Source of the DNA: Pseudomonas sp. ATCC 13867
GTDB taxonomy: Bacteria > Pseudomonadota > Gammaproteobacteria > Pseudomonadales > Pseudomonadaceae
Reading direction: 5' to 3'
Assembly: GCF_000349845.1 (NCBI RefSeq)
Contig: NC_020829.1
Coordinates: forward strand, 1,922,001 to 1,986,000
Length of the DNA: 64,000 bases
Position numbers and translations under genes: made by a program. Position 1 is the first letter of the stretch. Each line of letters opens with the position of its first letter. A model generated the notes under the pieces. That model did no database searches, was not told the origin of the DNA, and worked only from the letters and a program-made list of their open reading frames with translations. Of this stretch, positions 54,741 to 62,942 are shown piece by piece.

Positions 54741-55913
54741 ATGAAAAAGCCAAACCCGCTCCTCGAAGACCTGAAAGCCATCCTGCCGGCCATCGCCGCC
54801 AACGCCGCCCAGGCGGAGAAGGACCGGATGGTGCCCGCCGAAAACATCGCCCTGCTCAAGGGCATCGGCATGCACCGCGCCTTCCAGCCGAAAGCCTATG
54901 GCGGCATGGAAATCTCCCTGCCCGAATTCACCGAGTGCGTGATCGCCCTCGCCGGCGCCTGCGGCGGTACCGCCTGGGCCTTCAGCCTGCTGTGCACCCA
55001 CAGCCATCAGATGGCGATGTTTTCCAGGCAGGCGCAGGACGAATTCTGGGGCAGCAATCCCGACGCAACCGCGAGCAGCAGTATCGCGCCGTTCGGTCGC
55101 GTGGAAGAGACCGAAGGCGGCGTCATCTTCAACGGCGAGATGGGCTGGAGCAGCGGTTGCGACCACGCCGAATGGGCCATCCTCGGCTTCCGCCGTCAGG
55201 CCGGCGAAGGCGAGCCGCCGGTGTACTGCTTCGGCGTGGTGCCGCGCAGCGAGTACGAGATTCGTGATGACTGGTTCGTCTGCGGCATGCGCAGCAGCGG
55301 CACCAAGACGCTGTTCCTGAAGGACGTGTTCATTCCCAACCACCGCATCGAAGCGGCCAAGGACATGATGGAAGGGCGCTCGGCCGGTTTCGGCCTGTAC
55401 CCCGACAGCAAGATTTTCTACACCCCGTACCGCCCTTACTTCGCCAGCGGCTTCGCCTCCATCAGCCTGGGCATCGCCGAGCGCATGCTCACAGCCTTCG
55501 CCGAGAAGACCAAGAACCGCGTGCGCGCCTACACCGGCGCCAGTGTCGGTACCGCCACGCCGGCCCTGATGCGCCTGGCCGAGTCCACCCATCAGGTCGC
55601 GGCGGCCCGCGCCTTCCTGGAAAAGACCTGGGAAGAACACGCCGAACATGGCCGGCAGAAGCGCTACCCGGACCGCCAGACCCTGGCCTATTGGCGCACC
55701 AACCAGGGCTATGCGGTGAAGATGTGCATCCAGGCGGTGGATCGCCTGTTCGAGGCTGCTGGTGGCGGAGCCTGGTTCGAGAGCAACGAGATGCAGCGTC
55801 TGTTCCGCGACTCGCACATGACCGGCGCCCACGCCTACACCGACTACGACGTCTGTGCGCAGATCCTCGGCCGTGAGCTGATGGGCCTGGAGCCGGATCC
55901 GAGTATGGTCTGA
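54741..55913 (+). CDS. 4-Hydroxyphenylacetate 3-hydroxylase, oxygenase component C2 (Acinetobacter type)
   Basis: This 390-residue protein hydroxylates 4-hydroxyphenylacetate to 3,4-dihydroxyphenylacetate using reduced flavin and O2. It has the acyl-CoA dehydrogenase fold. Long segments agree with A. baumannii C2 as recalled: CGGTAWAFSLLCTHSHQMAM, DATASSSIAPFGRVEE, GWSSGCDHAEWAI, GRSAGFGLYPDSKIFYTPYR and the tail MTGAHAYTDYDVCAQILGRE. This differs from the E. coli HpaB family. The ATG at 54741 is the family start. The reductase gene follows after 87 nt. Confidence 0.93.
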   Translation: MKKPNPLLEDLKAILPAIAANAAQAEKDRMVPAENIALLKGIGMHRAFQPKAYGGMEISLPEFTECVIALAGACGGTAWAFSLLCTHSHQMAMFSRQAQDEFWGSNPDATASSSIAPFGRVEETEGGVIFNGEMGWSSGCDHAEWAILGFRRQAGEGEPPVYCFGVVPRSEYEIRDDWFVCGMRSSGTKTLFLKDVFIPNHRIEAAKDMMEGRSAGFGLYPDSKIFYTPYRPYFASGFASISLGIAERMLTAFAEKTKNRVRAYTGASVGTATPALMRLAESTHQVAAARAFLEKTWEEHAEHGRQKRYPDRQTLAYWRTNQGYAVKMCIQAVDRLFEAAGGGAWFESNEMQRLFRDSHMTGAHAYTDYDVCAQILGRELMGLEPDPSMV

Positions 55914-56000
55914 GCGTCTGCCCGTGCCCTGGAAGCGTATTCGCTTGCAAAGACTATCTCGCTATCCCGCCGGTCTCGCGCCGGCGTGGAGGAATCTGTG

Positions 56001-56936
56001 ATGAACCGGAACAATGAAGTGGGCGTGGACTCCCGCGCCTTCCGCCGTGCCCTTGGCAATTTCGCCACCGGCGTTACGGTGATGACGGCCGCCTCCGACG
56101 GTGAGCGGGTCGGCATGACCGCCAATAGCTTCAACTCGGTATCCCTCGATCCGCCGCTGGTTCTGTGGAGCATCGATAAGCGCTCGACCAGCCTGGCGGT
56201 TTTCGAGCGCGCCACACACTATGCGGTCAACGTACTGGCGGCAGACCAGATCGACCTGTCCAATCAGTTTGCCAGACCCTGTGCAGACAAGTTTTCAGGG
56301 GTGGCTTGCGAGACAGGCGTTGGCGGCGCGCCGCTATTGCCGGGTTGTGCGGCGCGCTTCCAATGCGAGCTGCACCAGCGGGTGGATGGTGGCGACCACT
56401 GGATTCTCATCGGTCGTGTACTGGCATTCGACGATTTGGGGCGTTCACCTCTGCTCTATCATCAGGGCGTGTATTCCAGTGTGCTGCCGCATCCGCGTTT
56501 GCGGGAAACCCGGGCGGGAGTGCCGCGTACCACTTTCCAGGGACGCCTGAATCATAACCTCTACTATCTGATGACCCAGGCTCTGCGTTGCTATCAGGCT
56601 GACTATCAGCCTCGGCAGATGGCGAGCGGCTTGCGAACCAGCGAGGCTCGCATGCTCATGGTGCTGGAGAAGGACGCCAATGTGGATGTCCCGACTCTCC
56701 AGTCGCTGGTGGCAATGCCGTCGCGCGAAATCGACGAGGCGCAGTCAAACCTATTGCGCAAGGGCTGGTTGCAGGTCAGTGAGAATGGCTGCGGACTAAC
56801 CCCGGCGGGCATTGACCAGGCTGAGATGTTGTGGCACATCGCCGAGGAGCAGCAGGCAAAGACTTTTGCGCGCTTTACTCCGGCGCAGATCGACACATTC
56901 ACGGAGGTGCTGAAAGGCTTGATTCGCCCTCTATAG
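56001..56936 (+). CDS. 4-Hydroxyphenylacetate 3-hydroxylase, flavin reductase component C1
   Basis: C1 supplies reduced FMN to C2. The 311-residue protein has an N-terminal flavin reductase domain (about residues 10-170: RRALGNFATGVTVMTAASDG, GMTANSFNSVSLDPPLVLWS) and a C-terminal MarR-like domain (about 195-305, SEARMLMVLEKDANVDVPTL). In A. baumannii C1 this extra domain makes reduction dependent on the aromatic substrate. E. coli HpaC lacks it. The ATG at 56001 follows GGAGGAATC. It is the right-hand end of the hpa island. Confidence 0.92.
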   Translation: MNRNNEVGVDSRAFRRALGNFATGVTVMTAASDGERVGMTANSFNSVSLDPPLVLWSIDKRSTSLAVFERATHYAVNVLAADQIDLSNQFARPCADKFSGVACETGVGGAPLLPGCAARFQCELHQRVDGGDHWILIGRVLAFDDLGRSPLLYHQGVYSSVLPHPRLRETRAGVPRTTFQGRLNHNLYYLMTQALRCYQADYQPRQMASGLRTSEARMLMVLEKDANVDVPTLQSLVAMPSREIDEAQSNLLRKGWLQVSENGCGLTPAGIDQAEMLWHIAEEQQAKTFARFTPAQIDTFTEVLKGLIRPL

Positions 56937-57018
56937 GGCTGACTGCGCAGGCCGGGCGAGCCGATCGCAGGGCGCCCGGCCTGTTCTGCCGATGTGAAAT
57001 CGGCGCGCTTTCAAAAAG

Positions 57019-57035
57019 TTGGAACGCTTCCTGCT
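57019..57035 (+). promoter_or_regulatory. Sigma-54 promoter of flhA
   Basis: TTGGAACGCTTCCTGCT has GG at 57021-57022 and GC at 57033-57034 with 10-nt spacing, 83 nt before flhA. It is a weaker match than the other sites. Confidence 0.75.
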
Positions 57036-57117
57036 AAACCCTCTGCAAACGCCCGCTTGGGCGTCAAAAGTTTGATCCGGCGGGCGCGAGTCCCGCCGCA
57101 GGGCAGGGGAGTCGAGG

Positions 57118-59241
57118 GTGGACCGCACGCAACTGATCAGCAACGTTCGCAGCAATCTGGCGGGCCTGGGCCGGGGCAATCTCGGCGTGCCGCTGCTGCT
57201 GCTGGCCATGCTGGGCATGATGACCCTGCCGATCCCGCCGTTCCTGCTGGACGTGCTGTTCACCTTCAACATCGCCCTGTCCATCGTGGTCCTGCTGGTC
57301 TGCGTGTACGCGCTGCGGCCGCTGGACTTCGCCGTGTTCCCGACCATCCTGCTGGTCGCAACCCTGTTGCGCCTGGCGCTGAACGTCGCTTCCACCCGCG
57401 TGGTGCTGCTCCACGGCCATGACGGCCACGCTGCCGCAGGCAAGGTGATCCAGGCATTCGGCGAGGTGGTGATCGGCGGCAACTACGTGGTCGGCATCGT
57501 GGTCTTCGCGATCCTCATGATCATCAACTTCGTGGTGGTTACCAAGGGCGCCGGGCGTATCTCCGAGGTGAGCGCGCGCTTCACCCTCGACGCCATGCCC
57601 GGCAAGCAGATGGCTATCGACGCCGACCTCAACGCCGGCCTGATCGAGCAGGCGGAGGCCAAGAAGCGCCGCGCCGAGGTGGCCCAGGAGGCGGACTTCT
57701 ACGGTTCGATGGACGGTGCCAGCAAGTTCGTCCGTGGCGACGCCGTCGCCGGCCTGCTGATTCTCTTCATCAACCTCATCGGTGGCATCGCCATCGGCAT
57801 GCTCCAGCACTCGATGAGCTTCGGCGACGCCGGCAAGGTCTACGCCCTGCTGACCATCGGTGACGGCCTGGTGGCGCAGTTGCCGTCGCTGCTGCTGTCC
57901 ACTGCCGCGGCGATCATGGTGACCCGCGTCTCCAGCGCCGAGGACATGGGCCAGCAGGTCAACCGGCAGATGTTCGCCTCGCCCAAGGCGCTGGCGATTT
58001 CCGCCGCGATCCTGATCGCGATGGGGCTGGTGCCGGGCATGCCGCACGTTTCCTTCATTGGTCTCGGCGGTCTGGCTGCTGGCGGCGCGTACCTGATCTG
58101 GCAACGCCAGCGCCAGGCGGCGCAGCAGGCCGAGCAGGAAACCCAGCGCCAGCAGGAACTGCTGCCGGCCCAGCGCGCCCAGGAAACCAAGGAACTGGGC
58201 TGGGACGACGTGACCCCGGTGGACATGGTTGGCCTGGAGGTCGGTTACCGCCTGATTCCGCTGGTGGACCGCAACCAGGGCGGCCAGTTGCTGGCGCGGA
58301 TCAAGGGCGTACGCAAGAAGCTGTCCCAGGACCTGGGCTTCCTGATGCCCTCGGTACACATCCGCGACAACCTCGACCTGCTGCCCAACGCCTACCGCCT
58401 GACGCTGATGGGCGTGAGCGTGGCCGAAGCCGAGATCTACCCGGACCGCGAGCTGGCGATCAACCCTGGCCAGGTGTTCGGCACCCTCAACGGTATTGCC
58501 GGCAAGGACCCGGCATTCGGGCTTGAAGCGGTGTGGATCGAGCCGTCCCAGCGCGACCAGGCGCAGTCCCTGGGCTACACCGTGGTGGACGCCAGCACCG
58601 TGGTCGCCACCCACCTCAACCAGGTGCTGCACAAGCACGCCCACGAGCTGCTCGGCCACGAGGAGGTCCAGCAACTGATGCAACTGCTGGCCAAGACTTC
58701 GCCCAAGCTCGCCGAAGAGCTGGTGCCGGGGATGATTTCCCTGTCGACTCTGCTCAAGGTCCTGCAGGCGCTGCTGCAGGAGCAGGTGCCGGTGCGTGAC
58801 ATCCGCACCATCGCCGAGGCCATCGCCAACGTTGCCGCCAAGAGTCAAGATCCCGCCGCGATGGTGGCGGCGGTTCGCGTCGCGCTGTCCCGCGCAATCG
58901 TGCAAACCATTGTGGGACTAGAGCCGGAGCTGCCTGTGATTACCCTGGAACCCAGGTTGGAACAGATATTGCTCAATAGTCTTCAGAAGGCCGGACAGGG
59001 CTCCGAAGACGGCATGTTGCTGGAGCCCGGAATGGCCGAAAAGCTGCAACGCTCGATGGTCGAGGCGGCGCAGCGCCAGGAAATGCTCGGCAAGCCGGCG
59101 ATCCTGCTGGTGGCCGGTCCGGTCCGCGCAATGATGTCCCGATTCGCGCGGATGGCGGTCCCCACCATGCACGTGCTGGCTTACCAGGAAATCCCGGACA
59201 ACAAACAAGTCACTATCGTTGCCACCGTTGGGCAGCAATAG
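57118..59241 (+). CDS. flhA: Flagellar export platform protein FlhA
   Basis: FlhA forms the nonameric ring of the export gate that receives chaperone-substrate complexes. The 707-residue protein has about eight N-terminal membrane segments (residues 1-330), the FHIPEP signature ARFTLDAMPGKQMAIDADLN (DAMPGKQM at 158-165), and a large cytoplasmic domain. The start is a GTG with GGGGAG upstream. This gene resumes the flagellar locus after the hpa island. Confidence 0.96.
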   Translation: MDRTQLISNVRSNLAGLGRGNLGVPLLLLAMLGMMTLPIPPFLLDVLFTFNIALSIVVLLVCVYALRPLDFAVFPTILLVATLLRLALNVASTRVVLLHGHDGHAAAGKVIQAFGEVVIGGNYVVGIVVFAILMIINFVVVTKGAGRISEVSARFTLDAMPGKQMAIDADLNAGLIEQAEAKKRRAEVAQEADFYGSMDGASKFVRGDAVAGLLILFINLIGGIAIGMLQHSMSFGDAGKVYALLTIGDGLVAQLPSLLLSTAAAIMVTRVSSAEDMGQQVNRQMFASPKALAISAAILIAMGLVPGMPHVSFIGLGGLAAGGAYLIWQRQRQAAQQAEQETQRQQELLPAQRAQETKELGWDDVTPVDMVGLEVGYRLIPLVDRNQGGQLLARIKGVRKKLSQDLGFLMPSVHIRDNLDLLPNAYRLTLMGVSVAEAEIYPDRELAINPGQVFGTLNGIAGKDPAFGLEAVWIEPSQRDQAQSLGYTVVDASTVVATHLNQVLHKHAHELLGHEEVQQLMQLLAKTSPKLAEELVPGMISLSTLLKVLQALLQEQVPVRDIRTIAEAIANVAAKSQDPAAMVAAVRVALSRAIVQTIVGLEPELPVITLEPRLEQILLNSLQKAGQGSEDGMLLEPGMAEKLQRSMVEAAQRQEMLGKPAILLVAGPVRAMMSRFARMAVPTMHVLAYQEIPDNKQVTIVATVGQQ

Positions 59242-59277
59242 TCGGAAGTTGGATAGAGTGCATCGAGGTCCCAGGCC

Positions 59278-60579
59278 ATGCAGGTAAAACGCTTCTTCGC
59301 CGCCGATATGCGTCAGGCCATGAAACTGGTCCGCGACGAGTTGGGCCCGGACGCCGCGATCATCGGCAATCGCCGTGTCGCCGGCGGCGTCGAGCTGACC
59401 GCGGCGCTGGACTACCAGGCCCCGGTGGCGGCGAGCAAGCCGAACCCGGCGCTGGAAGCCGAACTGCGCAAGACCCAGGCGCGCATCGCCGAGGCCAAGG
59501 CCGAACTGAGCGAGCCGGCTCGCATGAGCGAGGCCGTGCGCAAGGACCGTCAAATGTACGGCGCCGAAGCGCCGCGTCGCAGCGCTGCCGAAACCCTCGC
59601 CGAAACCATGACCGCACCGGCGGCCGCCAGCGTCGGCCAACAGGCGCTGGACGCCATGCGCTTCGAGCTCAACGGCCTGCGTGAACTGATCGAAGTGCAA
59701 CTGGGCTCCATTGCCTGGAACCAGTTGCAGAACCAGCGTCCGAAGCAGGCCAACCTGTGGCGTCGCCTGCAGCGCATGGGCCTGCCGGCGGACCTGTCGC
59801 GCAGCCTGCTGGAGAAAGTGGCCTCCATCGCCGAGCCGAAACAGGCCTGGCGCATGCTGCTGGCGCACCTGGCACGCTCGATCAGCACCCCGGAAATCGA
59901 CCTGCTGGAGCAGGGCGGAGTGGTCGCGCTGGTCGGTCCGGCAGGCATGGGCAAGACCACCACCCTGGCCAAGCTGGCCGCTCGCTACGTACTGAAGTAC
60001 GGCGCGCAGAGCATCGCCCTGGTGTCGATGGACAGCTTCCGCATCGGCGCGCAGGAGCAGATCAAGACCCTCGGCCGCATCCTCAACGTGCCGGTGACCC
60101 TGGTCGATCCGGGCCAGTCGCTGATCCAGGCGATGGCGCCGCTGGCGCGCAAGCGCCTGGTGCTGATCGATACCGCCGGCCTGCCCGCCACCGATCCGGC
60201 GCTGCGCATGCAGCTCGAAGCGCTGGCCGCGCAGAGCCTGAACGTGAAGAATTACCTCGTGCTGGCCGCGACCAGCCAGAGCCAGGTGCTCAAGGCCGCC
60301 TGGCAGAACTATCGTTCGTGCGGCCTGGCCGGGTGCGTCCTGACCAAGCTGGACGAAGCCGGCAGCCTCGGCGAAGCCCTGGCTCTGGCTATCGGTCAGC
60401 GTCTCCCGGTAGCCTATCTGGCGGATGGTCCGCGGATTCCGGATGATCTGCAGGTGGCGCGCAGTCACCAGTTGGTCAGCCGCGCGGTGAGTCTGCAGGC
60501 GCCGGAAGAACCGAGCGAGGATGCAATGGCCGACATGTTCGCCGGCCTGTACCAGCAGCCGGTGCGTTGCGCCGGTTGA
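59278..60579 (+). CDS. flhF: Flagellar GTPase FlhF
   Basis: FlhF is an SRP-type GTPase that places the single flagellum at the cell pole. The 433-residue protein has an N-terminal basic domain (MQVKRFFAADMRQAMKLVRD), a helical N domain, and a GTPase G domain with P-loop GPAGMGKTT at 220-228, VDPGQSLIQAM and KLDEAGSLGEAL (the TKLDE guanine-specificity motif). It follows flhA by 36 nt and pairs functionally with FleN. Confidence 0.96.
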   Translation: MQVKRFFAADMRQAMKLVRDELGPDAAIIGNRRVAGGVELTAALDYQAPVAASKPNPALEAELRKTQARIAEAKAELSEPARMSEAVRKDRQMYGAEAPRRSAAETLAETMTAPAAASVGQQALDAMRFELNGLRELIEVQLGSIAWNQLQNQRPKQANLWRRLQRMGLPADLSRSLLEKVASIAEPKQAWRMLLAHLARSISTPEIDLLEQGGVVALVGPAGMGKTTTLAKLAARYVLKYGAQSIALVSMDSFRIGAQEQIKTLGRILNVPVTLVDPGQSLIQAMAPLARKRLVLIDTAGLPATDPALRMQLEALAAQSLNVKNYLVLAATSQSQVLKAAWQNYRSCGLAGCVLTKLDEAGSLGEALALAIGQRLPVAYLADGPRIPDDLQVARSHQLVSRAVSLQAPEEPSEDAMADMFAGLYQQPVRCAG

Positions 60580-60747
60580 GCGAATTGAACGGCCCCGTGG
60601 TGGGGCGAAGGGCGGCCGACAGGGCCACCCGGCGATGCGGATGCTCTGGGAGACGATCCGCGAACGCCGGAAGCGGTAGAGCACCGCGGCCGGCAGGGCC
60701 GCAGCGCCAGGGGGCGCGGCGGTCGAACGACGAGACAAGGTATTGAT

Positions 60748-61578
60748 ATGGGCATGCATCCTGTACAGGTAATCGCAGTCACCGGCGGCAAGGGTGGTGT
60801 CGGCAAGACCAATGTGTCGGTGAACCTGTCGCTGGCGCTGGCCGATCTGGGCCGTCGCGTCATGCTGCTGGACGCCGACCTGGGCCTGGCCAACGTCGAC
60901 GTGCTGCTGGGCCTGACGCCCAAGCGCACGCTGGCCGACGTCATCGAAGGCGAATGCGACCTGCGCGACGTGATCCTCCAGGGCCCCGGCGGCGTGCGCA
61001 TCGTCCCGGCGGCCTCCGGCACGCAGAGCATGGTGCACCTCACGCCGATGCAGCACGCCGGCCTGATCCAGGCCTTCAGCGACATCAGCGACAACATCGA
61101 CGTGCTGGTGGTGGACACCGCCGCCGGCATCGGCGACTCGGTGGTGAGCTTCGTCCGCGCAGCGCAGGAAGTGCTGCTGGTCGTCTGTGATGAACCCACT
61201 TCCATCACCGATGCCTACGCTTTGATCAAGCTGCTCAACCGCGACTACGGCATGACCCGCTTCCGCGTACTGGCGAACATGGCGCACAGCCCCCAGGAGG
61301 GCCGCAACCTGTTCGCCAAGCTGACCAAGGTCACCGACCGCTTCCTCGACGTGGCGCTGCAGTACGTGGGCGCCATCCCGTACGACGAATCGGTGCGCAA
61401 GGCGGTGCAGAAGCAGCGTTCGGTGTATGAGGCGTTTCCGCGCAGCAAGGCTTCCCTGGCCTTCCGCGCGATAGCGCAGAAAGTCGACAGCTGGCCGCTG
61501 CCGGCCAATCCGCGAGGGCACCTGGAGTTCTTCGTCGAACGCCTGGTGCAGCATCCGACCACGGGTTCGGCCGTATGA
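60748..61578 (+). CDS. fleN: Flagellar number regulator FleN (FlhG)
   Basis: FleN is a MinD-like ATPase that binds FleQ and limits flagella to one per pole. The 276-residue protein has the deviant Walker A GGKGGVGKT at residues about 14-22 and LLDADLGLANVDVLLGL, with a C-terminus PRGHLEFFVERLVQHP matching P. aeruginosa FleN. The ATG at 60748 has AAGG 7 nt upstream. Its stop overlaps the fliA start. The 168-nt gap to flhF is GC-rich with short hairpins but no recognised promoter. Confidence 0.96.
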   Translation: MGMHPVQVIAVTGGKGGVGKTNVSVNLSLALADLGRRVMLLDADLGLANVDVLLGLTPKRTLADVIEGECDLRDVILQGPGGVRIVPAASGTQSMVHLTPMQHAGLIQAFSDISDNIDVLVVDTAAGIGDSVVSFVRAAQEVLLVVCDEPTSITDAYALIKLLNRDYGMTRFRVLANMAHSPQEGRNLFAKLTKVTDRFLDVALQYVGAIPYDESVRKAVQKQRSVYEAFPRSKASLAFRAIAQKVDSWPLPANPRGHLEFFVERLVQHPTTGSAV

Positions 61579-62324
61579 TGACGGCCTCCGGAGCGCGTAT
61601 GTACAGCAAGGCGCAGGCGCAGAACTCCCAGGACCAACTGATCCAGCGGTACGCGCCGCTGGTCAAGCGTATCGCCTACCACCTGCTCGGCCGCCTGCCG
61701 GCCAGCGTGCAGGTGGAGGACCTGATGCAGGCCGGCATGATCGGCCTGCTGGAAGCCTCGAAGAAATACGACGCCGGCAAGGGCGCGAGCTTCGAAACCT
61801 ATGCTGGCATCCGCATCCGTGGCGCCATGCTCGACGAGGTGCGCAAGGGCGACTGGGCCCCGCGTTCGGTGCATCGCAACACCCGCATGGTCAGTGATGC
61901 GATCCGCGCCGTCGAGGCCAGAACCGGTCGTGACGCTAAAGATCAGGAAGTTGCTGCCGAACTCAATATGAGTCTCGAAGATTATTACGGCATCCTCAGC
62001 GACACCCAGGGCAGCCGGCTGTACAGCTTCGACGATCTGCTGCAGGACGGCGAGCAGGGCAGCGGCCTGGCCGAAGATGCTTCGCACCAGGGCAACGAGC
62101 CCGCCCACGGTCTGGAAGACGAACGCTTCCAGGCGGCGCTCGCCGACGCCATCACCAAGCTGCCCGAACGCGAGCGGCTGGTGCTGGCGCTGTACTACGA
62201 CGAGGAACTGAACCTCAAGGAGATCGGCGAAGTGCTGGGCGTCAGCGAATCCCGGGTCAGCCAGTTGCACAGCCAGTGCGCCGCGCGCCTGCGGGCACGC
62301 CTGGCGGAGTGGCGAGCGCACTGA
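61578..62324 (+). CDS. fliA: Flagellar sigma factor FliA (sigma-28)
   Basis: FliA directs transcription of fliC and other late genes and is held by FlgM until the hook is finished. The 248-residue protein has region 2 (DLMQAGMIGLLEASKKYD, FETYAGIRIRGAMLDEVRKG), region 3 and region 4 (LKEIGEVLGVSESRVSQLHS). Two ATGs, 61575 and 61578, overlap the fleN stop; the second gives MTASG, as in other Pseudomonas FliA. Translational coupling with fleN is likely. Confidence 0.95.
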   Translation: MTASGARMYSKAQAQNSQDQLIQRYAPLVKRIAYHLLGRLPASVQVEDLMQAGMIGLLEASKKYDAGKGASFETYAGIRIRGAMLDEVRKGDWAPRSVHRNTRMVSDAIRAVEARTGRDAKDQEVAAELNMSLEDYYGILSDTQGSRLYSFDDLLQDGEQGSGLAEDASHQGNEPAHGLEDERFQAALADAITKLPERERLVLALYYDEELNLKEIGEVLGVSESRVSQLHSQCAARLRARLAEWRAH

Positions 62325-62501
62325 GCTTCGGGTAGTTTCGCGTCGGATTTTTCTTGCGAGAAAGCCTCAGGTCTTGAGTTTTCTCCTGGGCGCCGTCCCT
62401 TTGACGCCGCCCACACGGGATGAGCGCACGCCGCTCAATGAATTGACGGTACGCCCGCCAGGACGTGCCTGGTATCGATGGAGGTCGGTTTGGACAAGAA
62501 T

Positions 62502-62876
62502 ATGAAAATTCTCATCGTGGACGATTTTTCCACGATGAGGCGCATCATCAAGAACCTCCTGCGGGACCTGGGGTTCACCAACACCGCGGAGGCCGACGAC
62601 GGCACCACCGCGCTGCCGATGCTGCACAGCGGCAATTTCGACTTCCTCGTCACCGACTGGAACATGCCCGGCATGACCGGCATCGACCTGCTGCGCGCGG
62701 TGCGCGCCGACGAGCGCCTGAAGCACCTGCCGGTGCTGATGGTCACCGCCGAGGCCAAGCGCGACCAGATCATCGAAGCGGCCCAGGCCGGGGTCAACGG
62801 CTATGTGGTCAAGCCTTTCACCGCTCAGGTGCTGAAAGAAAAGATCGAGAAGATTTTCGAGCGGGTCGGCAGCTAG
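62502..62876 (+). CDS. cheY: Chemotaxis response regulator CheY
   Basis: CheY carries the chemotaxis signal to FliM. The 124-residue protein is a single receiver domain: acidic pocket at Asp7/Asp8 (ILIVDDFST), phospho-acceptor Asp52 (LVTDWNMPG), and Lys in GYVVKPF. ATG 62502 gives the family length, but a GGAGG at 62480-62484 is ideally placed for a TTG at 62490, which would add four residues (MDKN). The true start is therefore uncertain. A clear FliA promoter was not found in the 177-nt upstream gap. Confidence 0.94.
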   Translation: MKILIVDDFSTMRRIIKNLLRDLGFTNTAEADDGTTALPMLHSGNFDFLVTDWNMPGMTGIDLLRAVRADERLKHLPVLMVTAEAKRDQIIEAAQAGVNGYVVKPFTAQVLKEKIEKIFERVGS

Positions 62877-62925
62877 TAGGGTCTGTTGATGTTTCGCCGC
62901 TTGCGCCGAAACACCAACAGCCCCT
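62877..62925. repeat. Short inverted repeat between cheY and cheZ, related to the 8751 element
   Basis: The arms 62878-62896 and 62907-62925 match at 17 of 19 positions around a 10-nt loop. The left arm (TAGGGTCTGTTGATGTTTCG) resembles the terminal repeat of the 8751-9016 element. It begins directly after the cheY TAG stop, exactly as the larger element begins after the flgJ TAG. Confidence 0.75.
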
Positions 62926-62942
62926 CGCATCAAGAGGGCGTC

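Noticed and set aside
59150..59277. Sigma-54 promoter of flhF
   Set aside because: No GG-N10-GC pair with adequate flanks was found in the end of flhA or the gap.
58918..61554. An 878-codon open frame on the minus strand across flhA-fleN
   Set aside because: Antisense shadow of flhA, flhF and fleN, with biased Gln/His/Arg-rich composition.
62325..62501. FliA promoter of cheYZ
   Set aside because: A TGAGTTTT...GCCG arrangement is present near 62375-62395, but the spacing and the GATA part do not match the consensus.
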